From contig CAJHNH020001090.1 in the NCBI GenBank assembly GCA_905116865.2, forward strand, positions 62,001 through 126,000: 64,000 nt of DNA, in the 5' to 3' direction. Position 1 is the stretch's first letter. The number at the start of each line of letters is the position of its first letter. The stretch comes from Candidula unifasciata (taxonomy: Eukaryota; Mollusca; Gastropoda; Stylommatophora; Geomitridae). The translations under genes and the position numbers were made by a program. Below are positions 22,133 to 33,990 of this stretch, in pieces. The notes under the pieces were generated by a model. It was not told where the DNA came from and made no database searches. It worked only from the letters and a program-made list of their open reading frames with translations.

Positions 22133-23005
22133 GGACACAGTTATTTCCTGTCTGTTTGTATGGTTGATCCAGAGACTGTTATTTCCTGTCTGTTTGTATG
22201 GTTGGTCCAGAGACTCTGTTTTCCCTGTATGGTTGGTCCAGAGACTGTTTTCCCTGTATGGTTGGTCCAGAGACTCTGTTATTCCCTGTATGGTTGGTCC
22301 AGAGACTCTGTTATTCCCTGTCTGTTTGTATGGTTGGTCCAGAGACTCTGGTATTCCCTGTATGGTTGGTCCAGAGACTCTGTTTTCCCTGTATGGTTGG
22401 TCCAGAGACTGTTTTCCCTGTATGGTTGGTCCAGAGACTCTGTTATTCCCTGTATGGTTGGTCCAGAGACTGTTTTCCCTGTATGGTTGGTCCAGAGACT
22501 CTGTTATTCCCTGTATGGTTGGTCCAAAGACTCTGTTAGTCCCTGTCTGTTTGTATGGTTGGTCCAGAGACTCTGGTATTCGTCCAGAGACTGTTTTCCC
22601 TGTATGGTTGGTCCAGAGACTCTGTTATTCCCTGTATGGTTGGTCCAGAGACTCTGTTATTCCCTGTCTGTTTGTATGGTTGGTCCAGAGACTCTGGTAT
22701 TCCCTGTATGGTTGGTCCAGAGACTCTGTTATTTCCTGTTTGTATGCTTGGCCTGGGACTGTTATTCCCTGTTTGTATGCTTGGCCGGGGGACTGTTATT
22801 CCCTGTTTGTATGCTTGGCCTAGGGACTATTAATCCCTGTTTGTATGCTTGGCCTGGGGACTATGTTATTATGCCTTGTCTCGCATCTACATGGCTAGCC
22901 CAGGAATTCTATAATTTCCTGTCCGTCATTTGCATGGTTGGCCCAGGGACTCTGTTATTCCCTGTCCGTCATTTGTATGTTTGGCCTAGGGACTGTTATT
23001 CTCAG
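22133..23005. repeat. Minisatellite, 29-42-bp variants
   Basis: Units TCCCTGTATGGTTGGTCCAG, AGACTCTGTTAT vary in length. After 22740 they change to GTTTGTATGCTTGGCCTGGG variants. Long repeat-coded frames here (YGWSRDS) are not genes. Confidence 0.93.
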
Positions 23006-24135
23006 TTCCTACTTGGTCAGTACATTCGTCAGGACAGAGATAGGCGATCCCACCTTGCCTGATGCAAAGCCGGGGCAGCATACATATATTTACAGAACAT
23101 ATGTCCAGAAAAATGTGGATAAGCCATCTCTCCTCCTAAGTCCAGATGGGTTGTCTCATGTATATAAATACCTGTAACTTTATATGCAATGTACAGAAAG
23201 GAAATGGTCAAACAATGAGCCAATTCTTCATTCCATTGTTTCCTATGTGCCTAGAAGCCAGAAAGAACACAGTTTGGCATTGATGTTATTTATTGCTGTT
23301 ATTTATTCATGCTCCACTATGTTTTCTCTACTGTACTGTCTTATTATTATTATTGTTCAGATCTGACATGAAGTAACAATGAAAGTTCATCACTTTGTTT
23401 TTAAAACTGTTACATAGATAAATTTTTTTTTTAATTGTAATTTTAATGAATTGGCAAAATTAGTATACTCTTGCGCTATTCAGTTGTTTGCTCACAAGCC
23501 AAAAAGTTTAAAATTAAATCGTCACAGACCAGAGGCCTGACACCTAGCGTATACACATTTTGTAAAATAACTTTATTTTACTGTTTTGGCAATGATCTGC
23601 GGGCCACTAAATAGGCTTCTGTGGGCCGGATTTTGCCTGCTGGCCCCCAGTTTGAATAGCCCCTGACTGTTCGTGTTTAAGTGTGTTATATATTATACAA
23701 GTGTTGACACTACTGATGTGGGATATAAATGTTCTTATCTAATGAAAAAGTTTTATTAATCTATTTTTAACCGCCTGCCTGCTGTTTGTTTCCTATATAT
23801 CTCCCCATCCATTTGCCTCATATTTGGATAATTATGATTTGTATTCAGTCATATGTAATGTGAAATGTAGGTTGACTGCGAATGATACAGTTCTGATTTT
23901 GGAAAGAAACACAATTTTTTTATAATTGTTCCTATATTTAACTGTACATTTGTATTTGTACAAACAAGAAATGATGGGTCATTTTTCTTTTCTTTGTAAA
24001 TAAAAAAATGTTTACGTGTATATACTCACATTCTTTTATTCTGAGTAGCATAAACAGTTTAATCATGGTTATATAATTTTACATTTGGTTTCATTAGTTA
24101 CTAGCTGCTGAAATGTAAACTATAATAAAGAACTC
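23006..24135. other. Intergenic, AT-rich
   Basis: Only the MITE fragment at 23590-23672 is recognised. Confidence 0.55.
23590..23672 (-). mobile_element. Fragment of the CAGGGCT hAT-like MITE family
   Basis: Read on the minus strand it has GGGGCTATTCAAACTGGGGG, then GGCCCACAG and GTGGCCCGCAGATCATTG, as in the copies at 21649 and 42666. Confidence 0.5.
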
Positions 24136-24139
24136 TAAT

Positions 24140-24300
24140 CATTCCGGTATCGCATCATGTGTACGATGCTAGAGTGTTCACACTTCTGTAGACCAGTCGG
24201 CCCTAGTAAGGTTATGTGGTCAACATCATGCCAACCACCTTCTTTACTTCCCGGGATTTAAACTCGTACTCATTTAGTAAGTAAGCTTGTCGCTCGGTCG
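24140..24300 (-). mobile_element. SINE-E fragment
   Basis: Inverted landmarks: TAGACCAGTCGGCCCTAGTA, GTGGTCAACATCATGCCAAC and CTTTACTTCCCGGGATTTAA. Confidence 0.55.
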
Positions 24301-24754
24301 TCCAGGCATGCTGACTGCTTTAATTAGGCTGCCGCGGCGACTTCTTATCTCACAGTACCTCCTGCGAAACCACCAAGTCGTCTTGTCTCTGGCCGAAAGA
24401 ATAACACCATCCAGTAATTCCGTGCAGCGGGGAACCAGCCCTGAGCTTCATGAACTCAGGAGGGCCCACCTCCGAATGCGTCTAGGAATCATGGGCCGAA
24501 ACGCGTGTCGACGAGGATAATTTCTACTGACGACTGGTAGATCCCTGCTGTACTTGCTCCCTGTGAGTTTATTCCTAATGGGTTGACCTGAGAACCATGA
24601 TCAACTTTTTTTTTTAAAACTAACTGACTGTGGTTTTGAACTCAAGACCTTCGGGCTGGCAAACAGAGAAACAAGAATGGACAGTATATAGTTCTTTCCT
24701 TCCTGAGTTAAATATGTTCTTTGCTGCAGAGAAGACAAGTAACAATGAACAGTT

Positions 24755-25110
24755 CACTGAGAGCTCGGTAGCATAGCAGCTAGATGCTTGACTGCTGACC
24801 CAACGGTCTGTGGTTTAAATCCACATCTCCCTGTGTGGGTTCTGTACTCCATTTTGGAGAAAGAAAAAAGAATAGACCCACTGCCCCCCTGACAAGCATG
24901 TCCTAAGAGGTGAATATTTAGGAGTGTTTTCTTCAAAGTTGGAGTGCATCTGCCTGAGAGACAAAAACCAAAAATTTGCTTACAAATAAACTGGATGTAT
25001 AGAATAGATGTGAATGCAAAATCAAAGTTCTCGATCAACACCAAAGTCCAGGAGTGGATGAACAATCATAACTTTGCACTGAAAATTGGTGAATGCCACA
25101 AAGAAGAAAT
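24755..25110 (+). mobile_element. SINE-A, full-length copy with tRNA-like head
   Basis: The head CTCGGTAGCATAGCAGCTAG, ATGCTTGACTGC and GTCTGTGGTTTAAATCCACA has A-box and B-box-like parts of a tRNA promoter. The body carries the family landmarks CCTGTGTGGGTTC, AATAGACCCACTG, GACAAGCATGTC, GAGTGCATCTGCCTGAGAG, ACAAATAAACTGGAT and CAGGAGTGGATGAACAATCA. Copies elsewhere end in (GAA)n. Confidence 0.75.
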
Positions 25111-25354
25111 CTGCATTTAGGCAGATTTGTTTCAGACTTGACCTTAGTCCCCGGGTTGACCCAGCTTACTCTAGATCCTCAAACTGAATCTCATGCTCTT
25201 GAAGGTTCACAGACATATCTTTCATTTCTCAAGTGTAGTTTTACTGAGGTCACTGGAACTAGGCAGTTTTTGTTTTGTATGACACTCTCGGCAGGCGATT
25301 AGCCAATCTGCAGTTAGAGACCTAGCTATATGGGGTAACAGAATGCAGTAAAGT

Positions 25355-25450
25355 CAGTCTTCTCAGGTGTAATTTTATAAAAACCACACTGGAGGGAAAA
25401 GGTAAATCTTCTCCAGTGTAAATTTGTAAAAACCATACTGGAGGGAAAAC
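25355..25450. repeat. Tandem duplication, about 47-bp unit
   Basis: TAAAAACCACACTGGAGGGA and TAAAAACCATACTGGAGGGA, each preceded by CTTCTC(A/C)GGTGTAATTT-like sequence. Confidence 0.8.
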
Positions 25451-25794
25451 CTAAAGGTACTGTGCAAGATGTTAGCAGCTATTCAAATGTGAAGACAGCA
25501 TGAAGAGGGATAGACAACAGGCTCAGAGGAATGTACAGCCAGGATGGGAGATAGAGCATGTTGATCCATTGCACACTTTCACTGCTGCAGCCTCCCCCTC
25601 CTCCTTCTTTTTCCAAACAAATTGACTGACAATACACAATAAGAATAAACTCCACAGGGGAGCATGTACAGCAGGGATCTACCAATCGTCAGTAAAAGTA
25701 ATCCCTCGTCGACAAACGTTTCGGCCCACGAGCTCCTAGACGTTTTCAGAGAGTGAAGATCAAAGCATAAACAGTCTTAAATTGTAACTTATCT

Positions 25795-25985
25795 GTCCCT
25801 GCACGGGTTCTGGGACACCCATTTGAGGTGGGCAGTAGACCTGCTACCTTAACAAGCATGTCATAAAATGTGATGTTTAAAGGTTTGCTGATATTGGATG
25901 TGTGGGCCGAAAGTCTCAGATTTCACAGTCTAGCTGTAAAGCACAACACAGCATGCCATCTGCCTATTTAAGGATGGACGCACAA
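25795..25985 (-). repeat. Dispersed repeat B copy
   Basis: Inverted: CTGCACGGGTTCTGGGACAC, TTAACAAGCATGTCATAAAA, CACAGTCTAGCTGTAAAGCA. Confidence 0.5.
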
Positions 25986-26125
25986 AAACGTATGTTGTTT
26001 TTGACAGACCACAGTACACACTTGTCTCTAAGTACTTCTGACTGCTCCCTAAGATCAGAAGAAGAGACTTAAACAAACCAATTCATTGCACTGGTAAGGT
26101 CCAGATTTGTCTACACTAAATCCAC

Positions 26126-26820
26126 ACAATGAATTCCAGAGAAATTTGACTAAAAAGCTCAACAAAATGGGAAAAAGGAAAACGTGCACAAAACAACACA
26201 ACGTAACGTTTCGGCCAGGCAGCCTTTTTCTAACACAAGTGGACTACACAAAAGAGGAATGGAGAGTATGTAGATCTCTAAGGGGTGATTTTAATAGCCC
26301 TGACCACAGCGGTAAAGATGACATATCTGTCACAGCATTAAAATCTTGCTCTGGCGATCATACTACCCGCCTCGCTTTGGAAAATCGCCTTATCCACAGC
26401 CATGGCGTTCTTAGTCCAAGAGGTATCAATATCCAACATACCTTCATCTAAATAGTTCTAATCTTATTACATTTTAAATGTTAATTATTTTATTTTATTT
26501 CATATTATTACCATATTCTATTTCTTATCAATATCATTTATGTATCATTAACACTTGCCTTTCTTTTATTCCCAGTATTGTGACTATATTTTTTAGCCAT
26601 CGTTTATTTTATTTTATTTCATTTATTCCGCATCACATTTTTTAAACGTCGCTCACGTCACCCCTTAGAGATCTACATACTCTCCATTCCTCTTTTGTGT
26701 AGTCCACTTGTGTTTGAAAAAGGCTGCCTGGCCGAAACGTTACGTTGTGTTGTTTTGTGCACGTTTTCCTTTTTCCCATTTTGTTGAGCTTTTTAGTCAA
26801 ATTTCTCTGGAATTCATTGT
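26126..26820. mobile_element. Penelope-like element remnant with inverted arms
   Basis: ACAATGAATTCC opens and GGAATTCATTGT closes a unit with about 160-bp inverted arms (26126-26286 and 26659-26820), both holding GGCCGAAACGTTACGTTGTG. Between them a plus-strand frame to a stop near 26449 reads KDDISVTALKSCSGDHTTRL, ALENRLIHSHGVLSPRGINI, which resembles the end of a GIY-YIG nuclease with its catalytic Glu in ALENRLI. Penelope-like elements carry a GIY-YIG domain and often inverted terminal repeats with a hammerhead-like GAAAC box. The family assignment is inferred from this combination. Most of the element is missing. Confidence 0.5.
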
Positions 26821-27504
26821 ATTAGCTTGACTGCAGTCACCCCCATAGTTTCACCATTTTTAAATCCACACAAGCTGTAAATATTGTATTGTGAGTAGGC
26901 TTCATCAGTTGATACCCATGACTTAAAGATTATGAATGTAGTTTCATAATTACTAAACACCTGGTTTAATTCAGCTATGGGGAATACCACTTTGCGTTGA
27001 CTTTGACAATGGTACGACCGTTCAAAGAAAAATAACAAACTACTGCAGGTAACATTGTCTAGAAAAATCACATAACAGTCAACAAATGTTGTGATTGATT
27101 TGTAAAATTCCACAGAGATTATGCAAGTAACACTTCGCTTTTAGAAATTTAGCCAAGCAGTGGCCAACTTAGCCTATTTATTATTCCCTATTGCTAAGGA
27201 ATTTATCATTCACAGGTCTTCTTAATTCTTTCGACATCTGAGAAGGTTAGATCTCCAATCCACAACCCTAGGATTAGGTGGGAATATACTATCATCAAGT
27301 TTATCTTTGTGAAAATCCCATACTGTGCACATCCTGAACTGGCTGGCTGGATTTAGAGTTGGACATGTGGCCGTAAGCCGCTCCGCTCCTCATGTATATC
27401 TGTTCTGAAATGCCTTCAACATATCTACACATCCGATATCCCAGTGTAGATGACCCCCCCCCCCCCCAACATATCACTAAAATGACTAATTAGGGCTGTT
27501 TCGT
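26821..27504. other. Intergenic, possible decayed coding relic
   Basis: A minus-strand frame at 26814-27113 has 99 codons (for example VFSNYETTFIIFKSWVSTDE) with faint similarity to a minus frame at 17587-17931. I do not recognise it. A C-run lies at 27458-27470. Confidence 0.35.
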
Positions 27505-27690
27505 TGGAGCACATTTGCCTGAGAGGTGGAGAACCAATAGTCTGCATACAAATAAACTAGATCTGTAAAATATATGTGCACACAAAAACTCAAGTTCTGG
27601 AACAAGACCAAAGACCAGAAGTGGACAAACAACCAAAATTTTCCGCTGCAGTTTACAGCTGATGAACACTAAGAAGGAGAAGAATTGTAA
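27505..27690 (+). mobile_element. SINE-A copy, 3' half
   Basis: GAGCACATTTGCCTGAGAGG, AGTCTGCATACAAATAAACT, GTTTACAGCTGATGAACAC and an AAGAAGGAGAAGAA tail. Confidence 0.75.
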
Positions 27691-28279
27691 AATTCAGTAG
27701 GCAAACATTTTAACTGGAAGAAGAAATGTTTGGTGCAGTTGGAGCAAAAAAGAAGAAGATTTATCTAATATTATCAATGGTTCATGTATAATTAGTTGCA
27801 AGTTGCTTGTTCCACTCATATCTTGTAGTCTGTGATACGTTTTTATTTCACTTATGTATGTTATAATATACAAAATAAACACAATATTGTTTATCAGATA
27901 TTTACTTCTTTGTTTGCCTTTGAAGGACATTTTTTTGTTTTCTTTTACATGTTAGCTGTGATACTTGACTTGAGCTTTCCAATAGATGAATGAAAGTCAC
28001 CCTAACATCAGTTTCCTCAGTTCATTTGTTTCCCCATTTCATTGCATGTCAGCTGATTCTTCATCCATTTTTCCACATAAAGACAAAGAACAATCGTTAA
28101 CTATTGTTTTTTTTAATCCATACATGGCGTGTAATTATCTCTTTTATGTTTGGTCAGAACATAGAATAGAAATCTGGCTAGCTAATGTAACTGCAACTAT
28201 GTAGCTTCAAGGTTTGTGAAATAATTTAACACTGCAACATTTTCAACATTTACCAGGTTTAGAAAAAGTTCATTCTCAT
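27691..28279. other. Intergenic, nothing recognised
   Basis: AT-rich. No coding or repeat signal I can name. Confidence 0.55.
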
Positions 28280-28505
28280 TGCTTTTAGGCAGTGCCATAT
28301 TGGGCATATGATACTAGACTCATATTTGTAAAGGCCAATCAGCCCTCTATGGAATATGCAGACACCATCACACCAGTTGTTTTTAATACCTGGATTTTAC
28401 CTTGTAGCCATTTTAGGTGGGTCAACCTGGAAGCCAAGGTCAATTTTTAAGAAAAAAGTGGGTCTCGGTGCAGATTTGAACCCAATATGTTTTTACAAGC
28501 AGGCG
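28280..28505 (-). mobile_element. SINE-E copy with B-box-like head
   Basis: Inverted landmarks: CATATTGGGCATATGATACT, TTTTAGGTGGGTCAACCTGG and GTGCAGATTTGAACCCAATA (B box inverted). Confidence 0.6.
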
Positions 28506-28614
28506 TGCATGCGTGAACATCCAGAAGTCATGTAATGTCATTGTTCACTTGGGAATTGTATTCAAGGAATTTCTAAGGTTCATACTGTGTAACCTTTTAC
28601 GCAGGTGTAAAGTG

Positions 28615-28740
28615 CTGAGCTAAGAACTGACATCATAGCACTCAAGACATTCCCATAAGCACTCGATCCTCATCCTCAGCAGTCGGAAAAGAGTTCCAGT
28701 TCTGATAGTGCCTTTAGCAGTCTGATTATATGTCCGTCTT
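28615..28740 (-). mobile_element. LINE-D 3' end fragment, seed of the 5.3-kb minisatellite
   Basis: TGACATCATAGCACTCAAGA, CATTCCCATAAGCACTCG and GTCTGATTATATGTCCGTCT are LINE-D sequence read inverted. The next bases, TGCCTTTCCTCTGAGTGTAG, are the core of the adjacent 45-bp repeat unit. Confidence 0.75.
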
Positions 28741-31700
28741 GCCTTTCCTCTGAGTGTAGTTCTTGCCTTTCCTCTAAGTGTAGTTAGTTCATCCACAGAT
28801 TATCTTCTTGCCTTGCCTCTGATTGTAGTTAGTTCATCAACAGATTATCCTCTTGCCTCTCCTCTGAGTGTAGTTAGTTCTTCCACAGATTATCCTCTTG
28901 CCTTTCCTCTGAGTGTAGTTAGTTCATCCACAGATATCCTCTTGTCTTTCCTCTGAGTGTAGTTAGTTCATCCACAGACTATCTTCTTGCCTTTCCTCTG
29001 AATGTAGTTAGTTCATCCACAGATTGTCCTCTTGCCTTTCCTCTGAGTGTAGTTAGTTCATCCACAGATATCCTCTTGTCTTTCCTCTGAGTGTAGTTAG
29101 TTCATCCACAGACTATCTTCTTGCCTTTCCTCTGAATGTAGTTAGTTCATCCACAGATTGTCCTCTTGCCTTTCCTCTGAGTGTAGTTAGTTCATCCACA
29201 GATTATCCTCTTGCCATTCCTCTGAGTGTAGTTAGTTAATCCACAGACTATCTTCTTGCCTTTCCTCTGAGTGGTTAGTTCATCCACAGATTATCTTCTT
29301 GCCTTTCCTCTGAGTGGTTAGTTCATCCACAGATTATCCTCTTGCCTTTCCTCTGAGTGTAGTTAGTTCATCCACAGATTATCCTCTTGCCTTAGTTCAT
29401 CCACAGATTATCCTCTTGCCTTTCCTCTGAGTGTAGTTAGTTCATCCACAGATTATCCTCATGTCTTTCATCTGAGTGGTTAGTTCATCCACAGATTATC
29501 CTCTTGTCTTTTCTCTGAGTGTAGTTAGTTCATCCACAGATTATCCTCATGTCTTTCCTCTGAGTGTAGTTAGTTCATCCACAGATTATCCTCTTGTCTT
29601 TCCTCTTTAGTTCTGAGTGTAGTGTAGTTAGTTCATCCACAGATTATCCTCTTGTCTTTCCTCTGAGTGTAGTTAGTTCATCCACAGATTATCTTCTTGC
29701 CTTTCCTCTGAGTGTAGTTAGTTCATCCACAGATTATCCTCATGTCTTTCCTCTGAGTGTAGTTAGTTCATCCACAGATTATCTTCTTGCCTTTCCTCTG
29801 AGTGGTTAGTTCATCCACAGATTATCCTCTTGTCTTTCCTCTGAGTGTAGTTAGTTCATCCACAGATTATCCTCTTGCCTTTCCTCTGAGTGTAGTTAGT
29901 TCATCCACAGATTATCCTCTTGCCTTTCCTCTGAGTGTAGTTAGTTCATCCACAGATTATCCTCTTGTCTTTCCTCTGAGTGTAGTTAGTTCATCCACAG
30001 ATTATCCTCTTGCCTTTCCTCTGAGTGTAGTTAGTTCATCCACAGATTATCCTCTTGCCTTTCCTCTGAGTGTAGTTAGTTCATCCACAGATTATCCTCT
30101 TGCCTTTCCTCTGAGTGTAGTTAGTTCATCCACAGATTATCCTCTTGCCTTTCCTCTGAGTGTAGTTAGTTCATCCACAGATTATCCTCTTGCCTTTCCT
30201 CTGAGTGTAGTTAGTTCATCCACAGATTATCTTCTTGCCTTTCCTCTGAGTGTAGTTAGTTCATCCACAGATTATCCTCTTGTCTTTCCTCTGAGTGTAG
30301 TTAGTTCATCCACAGATTATCCTCTTGCCTTTCCTCTGAGTGGTTAGTTCATCCACAGATTATCCTCTTGCCTTTCCTCTGAGTGTAGTTAGTTCATCCA
30401 CAGATTATCCTCTTGCCTTTCCTCTGAGTGGTTAGTTCATCCACAGATTATCCTCTTGCCTTTCCTCTGAGTGTAGTTAGTTCATCCACAGATTATCCTC
30501 TTGCCTTTCCTCTGAGTGTAGTTAGTTCATCCACAGATTATCCTCTTGCCTTTCCTCTGAGTGTAGTTAGTTCATCCACAGATTATCCTCTTCTTGCCTT
30601 TCCTCTGAGTGTTAGTCATCCACAGATTATCCTCTTGCCTTTCCTCTGAGTTATTCATCCACAGATTATCCTCTTGCCTTTCCTCTGAGTGTAGTTAGTT
30701 CATCCACAGATTATCCTCTTGCCTTTCCTCTGAGTGTGGTTAGTTCATCCACAGATTATCTCTTTCCTCTGAGTGGTTAGTTCATCCACAGATTATCCTC
30801 TTGCCTTTCCTCTGAGTGGTTAGTTCATCCACAGATTATCCTCTTGCCTTTCCTCTGTGTGTTAGTCATCCACAGATTATCCTCTTGCCTTTCCTCTGAG
30901 TGTAGTTAGTTCATCCACAGATTATTCATGTCTTTCCTCTGAGTGTAGTTAGTTCATCCACAGATTTCCTCTGAGTCCTAGTTAGTTCATCCACAGATTA
31001 TCCTCTTGCCTTTCCTCTGAGTGGTTAGTTCATCCACAGATTATCCTCTTGTCTTTCCTCTGAGTGGTTAGTTCATCCACAGATTATCCTCATGTCTTTC
31101 CTCTGAGTGTAGTTAGTTCATCCACAGATTATCCTCTTGCCTTTCCTCTGAGTGTAGTTAGTTCATCCACAGATTATCCTCTTGCCTTTCCTCTGAGTGT
31201 AGTTAGTTCATCCACAGATTATCCTCTTGTCTTTCCTCTGAGTGTAGTTAGTTCATCCACAGATTATCCTCTTGCCTTTCCTCTGAGTGTAGTTAGTTCA
31301 TCCACAGTATCCTCATGCCTTTCCTCTGAGTGTAGTTAGTTCATCCACAGATTATCCTCTTGCCTTTCCTCTGAGTGTAGTTAGTTCATCCACAGATTAT
31401 CCTCTTGCTTTCCTCTGAGTGTAGTTAGTTCATCCACAGATTATCCTCACAGTTAGTTCATCCACAGATTATCCTCTTGCCTTTCCTCTGAGTGTGTTAG
31501 TTCATCCACAGATTATCCTCATCCTTTCCTCTGAGTGTAGTTAGTTCATCCACAGATTATCCTCATGTGCCTTTCCTCTGAGTGTAGTTAGTTCATCCAC
31601 AGATTATCCTCTTGCCTTTCCTCTGAGTGATTATCCTCTTGTCTTTTAGTTAGTTCATCCACAGATTATCCTCTTGCCTTTCCTCTGAGTGTAGTTAGTT

Positions 31701-33990
31701 CATCCACAGATTATCCTCTTGCCTTTCCTCTGAGAGTAGTTAGTTCATCCACAGATTATCCTCTTGTCTTTCCTCTGAGTGTAGTTAGTTCATCCACAGA
31801 TTATCCTCTTGCCTTTCCTCTGAGTGTAGTTAGTTCATCCACAGATTATCTCTCATGTCTTTTCTCTGAGTGTAGTTAGTCCACAGATAGTTAGCCTTTC
31901 CTCCACAGTTAGTTCATCACAGATTATCCTCTTGCCTTTCCTCTGAGTGTAGTTAGTTCATCCACAGATTATCCTCTTGCCTTTCCTCTGAGTGTGTTAG
32001 TTAGTTCATCCACAGTTATTATCCTCTTGTCTTTCCTCTGAGTGTGGTTAGTTCATCCACAGATTATCCTCTTGCCTTTCCTCTGAGTGTAGTTAGTTCA
32101 TCCACAGATTATCCTCTTGTCTTTTCTCTGAGTGTAGTTAGTTCATCCACAGATTATCCTCTTGTCTTTCCTCTGAGTGTAGTTAGTTCATCCACAGATT
32201 ATCCTCTTGTCTTTCCTCTGAGTGTAGTTAGTTCATCCACAGATTATCCTCTTGTCTTTCCTCTGAGTGTAGTTAGTTCATCCACAGATTATCCTCTTGT
32301 CTTTCCTCTGAGTGTAGTTAGTTCATCCACAGATTATCCTCTTGTCTTTCCTCTGAGTGTAGTTAGTTCATCCACAGATTATCCTCTTGTCTTTCCTCTG
32401 AGTGTAGTTAGTTCATCCACAGATTAGTGTAGTTAGTTAATCCACAGATTCATCCTTTCCTCTGAGTGTAGTTAGTTCATCCACAGATTATCTTTCCTCT
32501 GAGTGTAGTTATCCTCCACAGATTTCCTCATGTCTTTCCTCTGAGTAGTTAGTTCATCCACAGATTAGTTCATGTCTTTCCTCTGAGTTATTATCCAGAT
32601 TATCTTGTCTTTCCTCTGAGTGTAGTTAGTTCATCCACAGATTATCCTCTTGCCTTTCCTCTGAGTGTAGTTAGTTCATCCACAGATTATCCTCTTGTCT
32701 TTCCTCTGAGTGTAGTTAGTGTACAGATTATTAGTTCTTTCCACAGATTATCCAGATTATCTTGCCTTTCCTCTGAGTGTAGTTAGTTCATCCACAGATT
32801 ATCCTCTTGCCTTTCCTCTGAGTGTAGTTAGTTCATCCACACAGATTATCCTCTGAGTGTAGTTTTCCTCTGAGTTGTAGTCAGTTCCACAGATTATCCT
32901 CTTGCCTTTCCTCTGAGTGTTAGTTCATAGATTATCATGCCTTTCCACAGTGGTTATTATCACAGATTATCTTCTTGTCTTTCCTCTGAGTGGTTAGTTC
33001 ATCCACAGATTATCCTCATGTCTTTCCTCTGAGTGTAGTTAGTTCATCCACAGATTATCCTCTTGCCTTTCCTCTGAGTGTAGTTAGTTCATCCACAGAT
33101 TATCCTCATGTCTTTCCTCTGAGTGTAGTTAGTTCATCCACAGATTATCCTCTTGTCTTTCCTCTGAGTGTAGTTAGTTCATCCACAGATTATCCTCATG
33201 TCTTTCCTCTGAGTGGTTAGTTCATCCACAGATTATCCTCTTGTCTTTCCTCTGAGTGTAGTTAGTTAATCCACAGATTATCCTCTTGTCTTTCCTCTGA
33301 GTGTAGTTAGTTAATCCACAGATTATCCTCTTGTCTTTCCTCTGAGTGTAGTTAGTTAATCCACAGATTATCCTCATGTCTTTCCTCTGAGTGTAGTTAG
33401 TTCATCCACAGATTATCTTCTTGCCTTTCCTCTGAGTGGTTAGTTCATCCACAGATTATTCTCATGTCTTTCCTCTGAGTGTAGTTAGTTCATCCACAGA
33501 TTATCCTCTTGCCTTTCCTCTGAGTGTAGTTAGTTCATCCACAGATTATCCTCTTGTCTTTCCTCTGAGTGTAGTTAGTTCATCCACAGATTATCCTCTT
33601 GCCTTTCCTCTGAGTGTAGTTAGTTCATCCACAGATTATCCTCTTGCCTTTCCTCTGAGTGTAGTTAGTTCATCTACAGATTATCCTCTTGCCTTTCCTC
33701 TGAGTGTAGTTAGTTCATCCACAGATTATCCTCATGTCTTTCCTCTGAGTGGTTAGTTCATCCACAGATTATCCTCATGTCTTTCCTCTGAGTGTAGTTA
33801 GTTCATCTACAGATTATCCTTTTGTCTTTCCTCTGAGTGTAGTAAGTTCATCCACAGATTATCCTCTTGCCTTTCCTCTGAGTGTAGTTAGTTCATCCAC
33901 AGATTATCCTCTTGCCTTTCCTCTGAGTGTAGTTAGTTAATCCACAGATTATCCTCATTGCCTTTCCTCTGAGTGTAGTTAGTTAATTTT
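28737..33990. repeat. 5.3-kb minisatellite, 45-bp unit, about 115 copies
   Basis: The unit is GTGTAGTTAGTTCATCCACA, GATTATCCTCTTGCCTTTCC, TCTGA. It is most regular at 29800-30550 and 32040-32420 and scrambled at 31860-32000 and 32430-32980. Forty-five is a multiple of three without stops, so it produces false 15-residue repeat proteins. The left border merges with a LINE-D 3' end. Confidence 0.97.

Larger units (their letters stand above)
24476..25745. repeat. Inverted-repeat pair with GGGCCGAAACG motif, a SINE in between
   Basis: The left arm (about 24476-24555) with CGTCTAGGAATCATGGGCCG, AAACGCGTGTCGACGAGG and GATCCCTGCTGTAC is the inverse of the right arm (25665-25745). Single relatives lie near 51430-51515 and 58840-58905 (AATGTTTCGGCCCTTTCAT). 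They resemble terminal repeats of Penelope-like elements. The middle contains SINE-A (24755-25100) and 25110-25660. Confidence 0.5.

Noticed and set aside
22070..23062. 330-residue frame with YGWSRDS/MVGPETL repeats
   Set aside because: It coincides with a minisatellite of variable unit length, and other frames over the same DNA are also open.
26690..26750. Intact hammerhead ribozyme at the GGCCGAAACG box
   Set aside because: The CUGAUGA core is not present (TGAAAAA is seen), so at most a degenerate relic.
29594..33940. Plus-strand frames encoding VSSSTDYPLAFPLSV repeats
   Set aside because: They arise from a stop-free 45-bp minisatellite (45 is a multiple of three). There are no splice signals or flanking coding sequence, and the frame breaks wherever the unit is altered.
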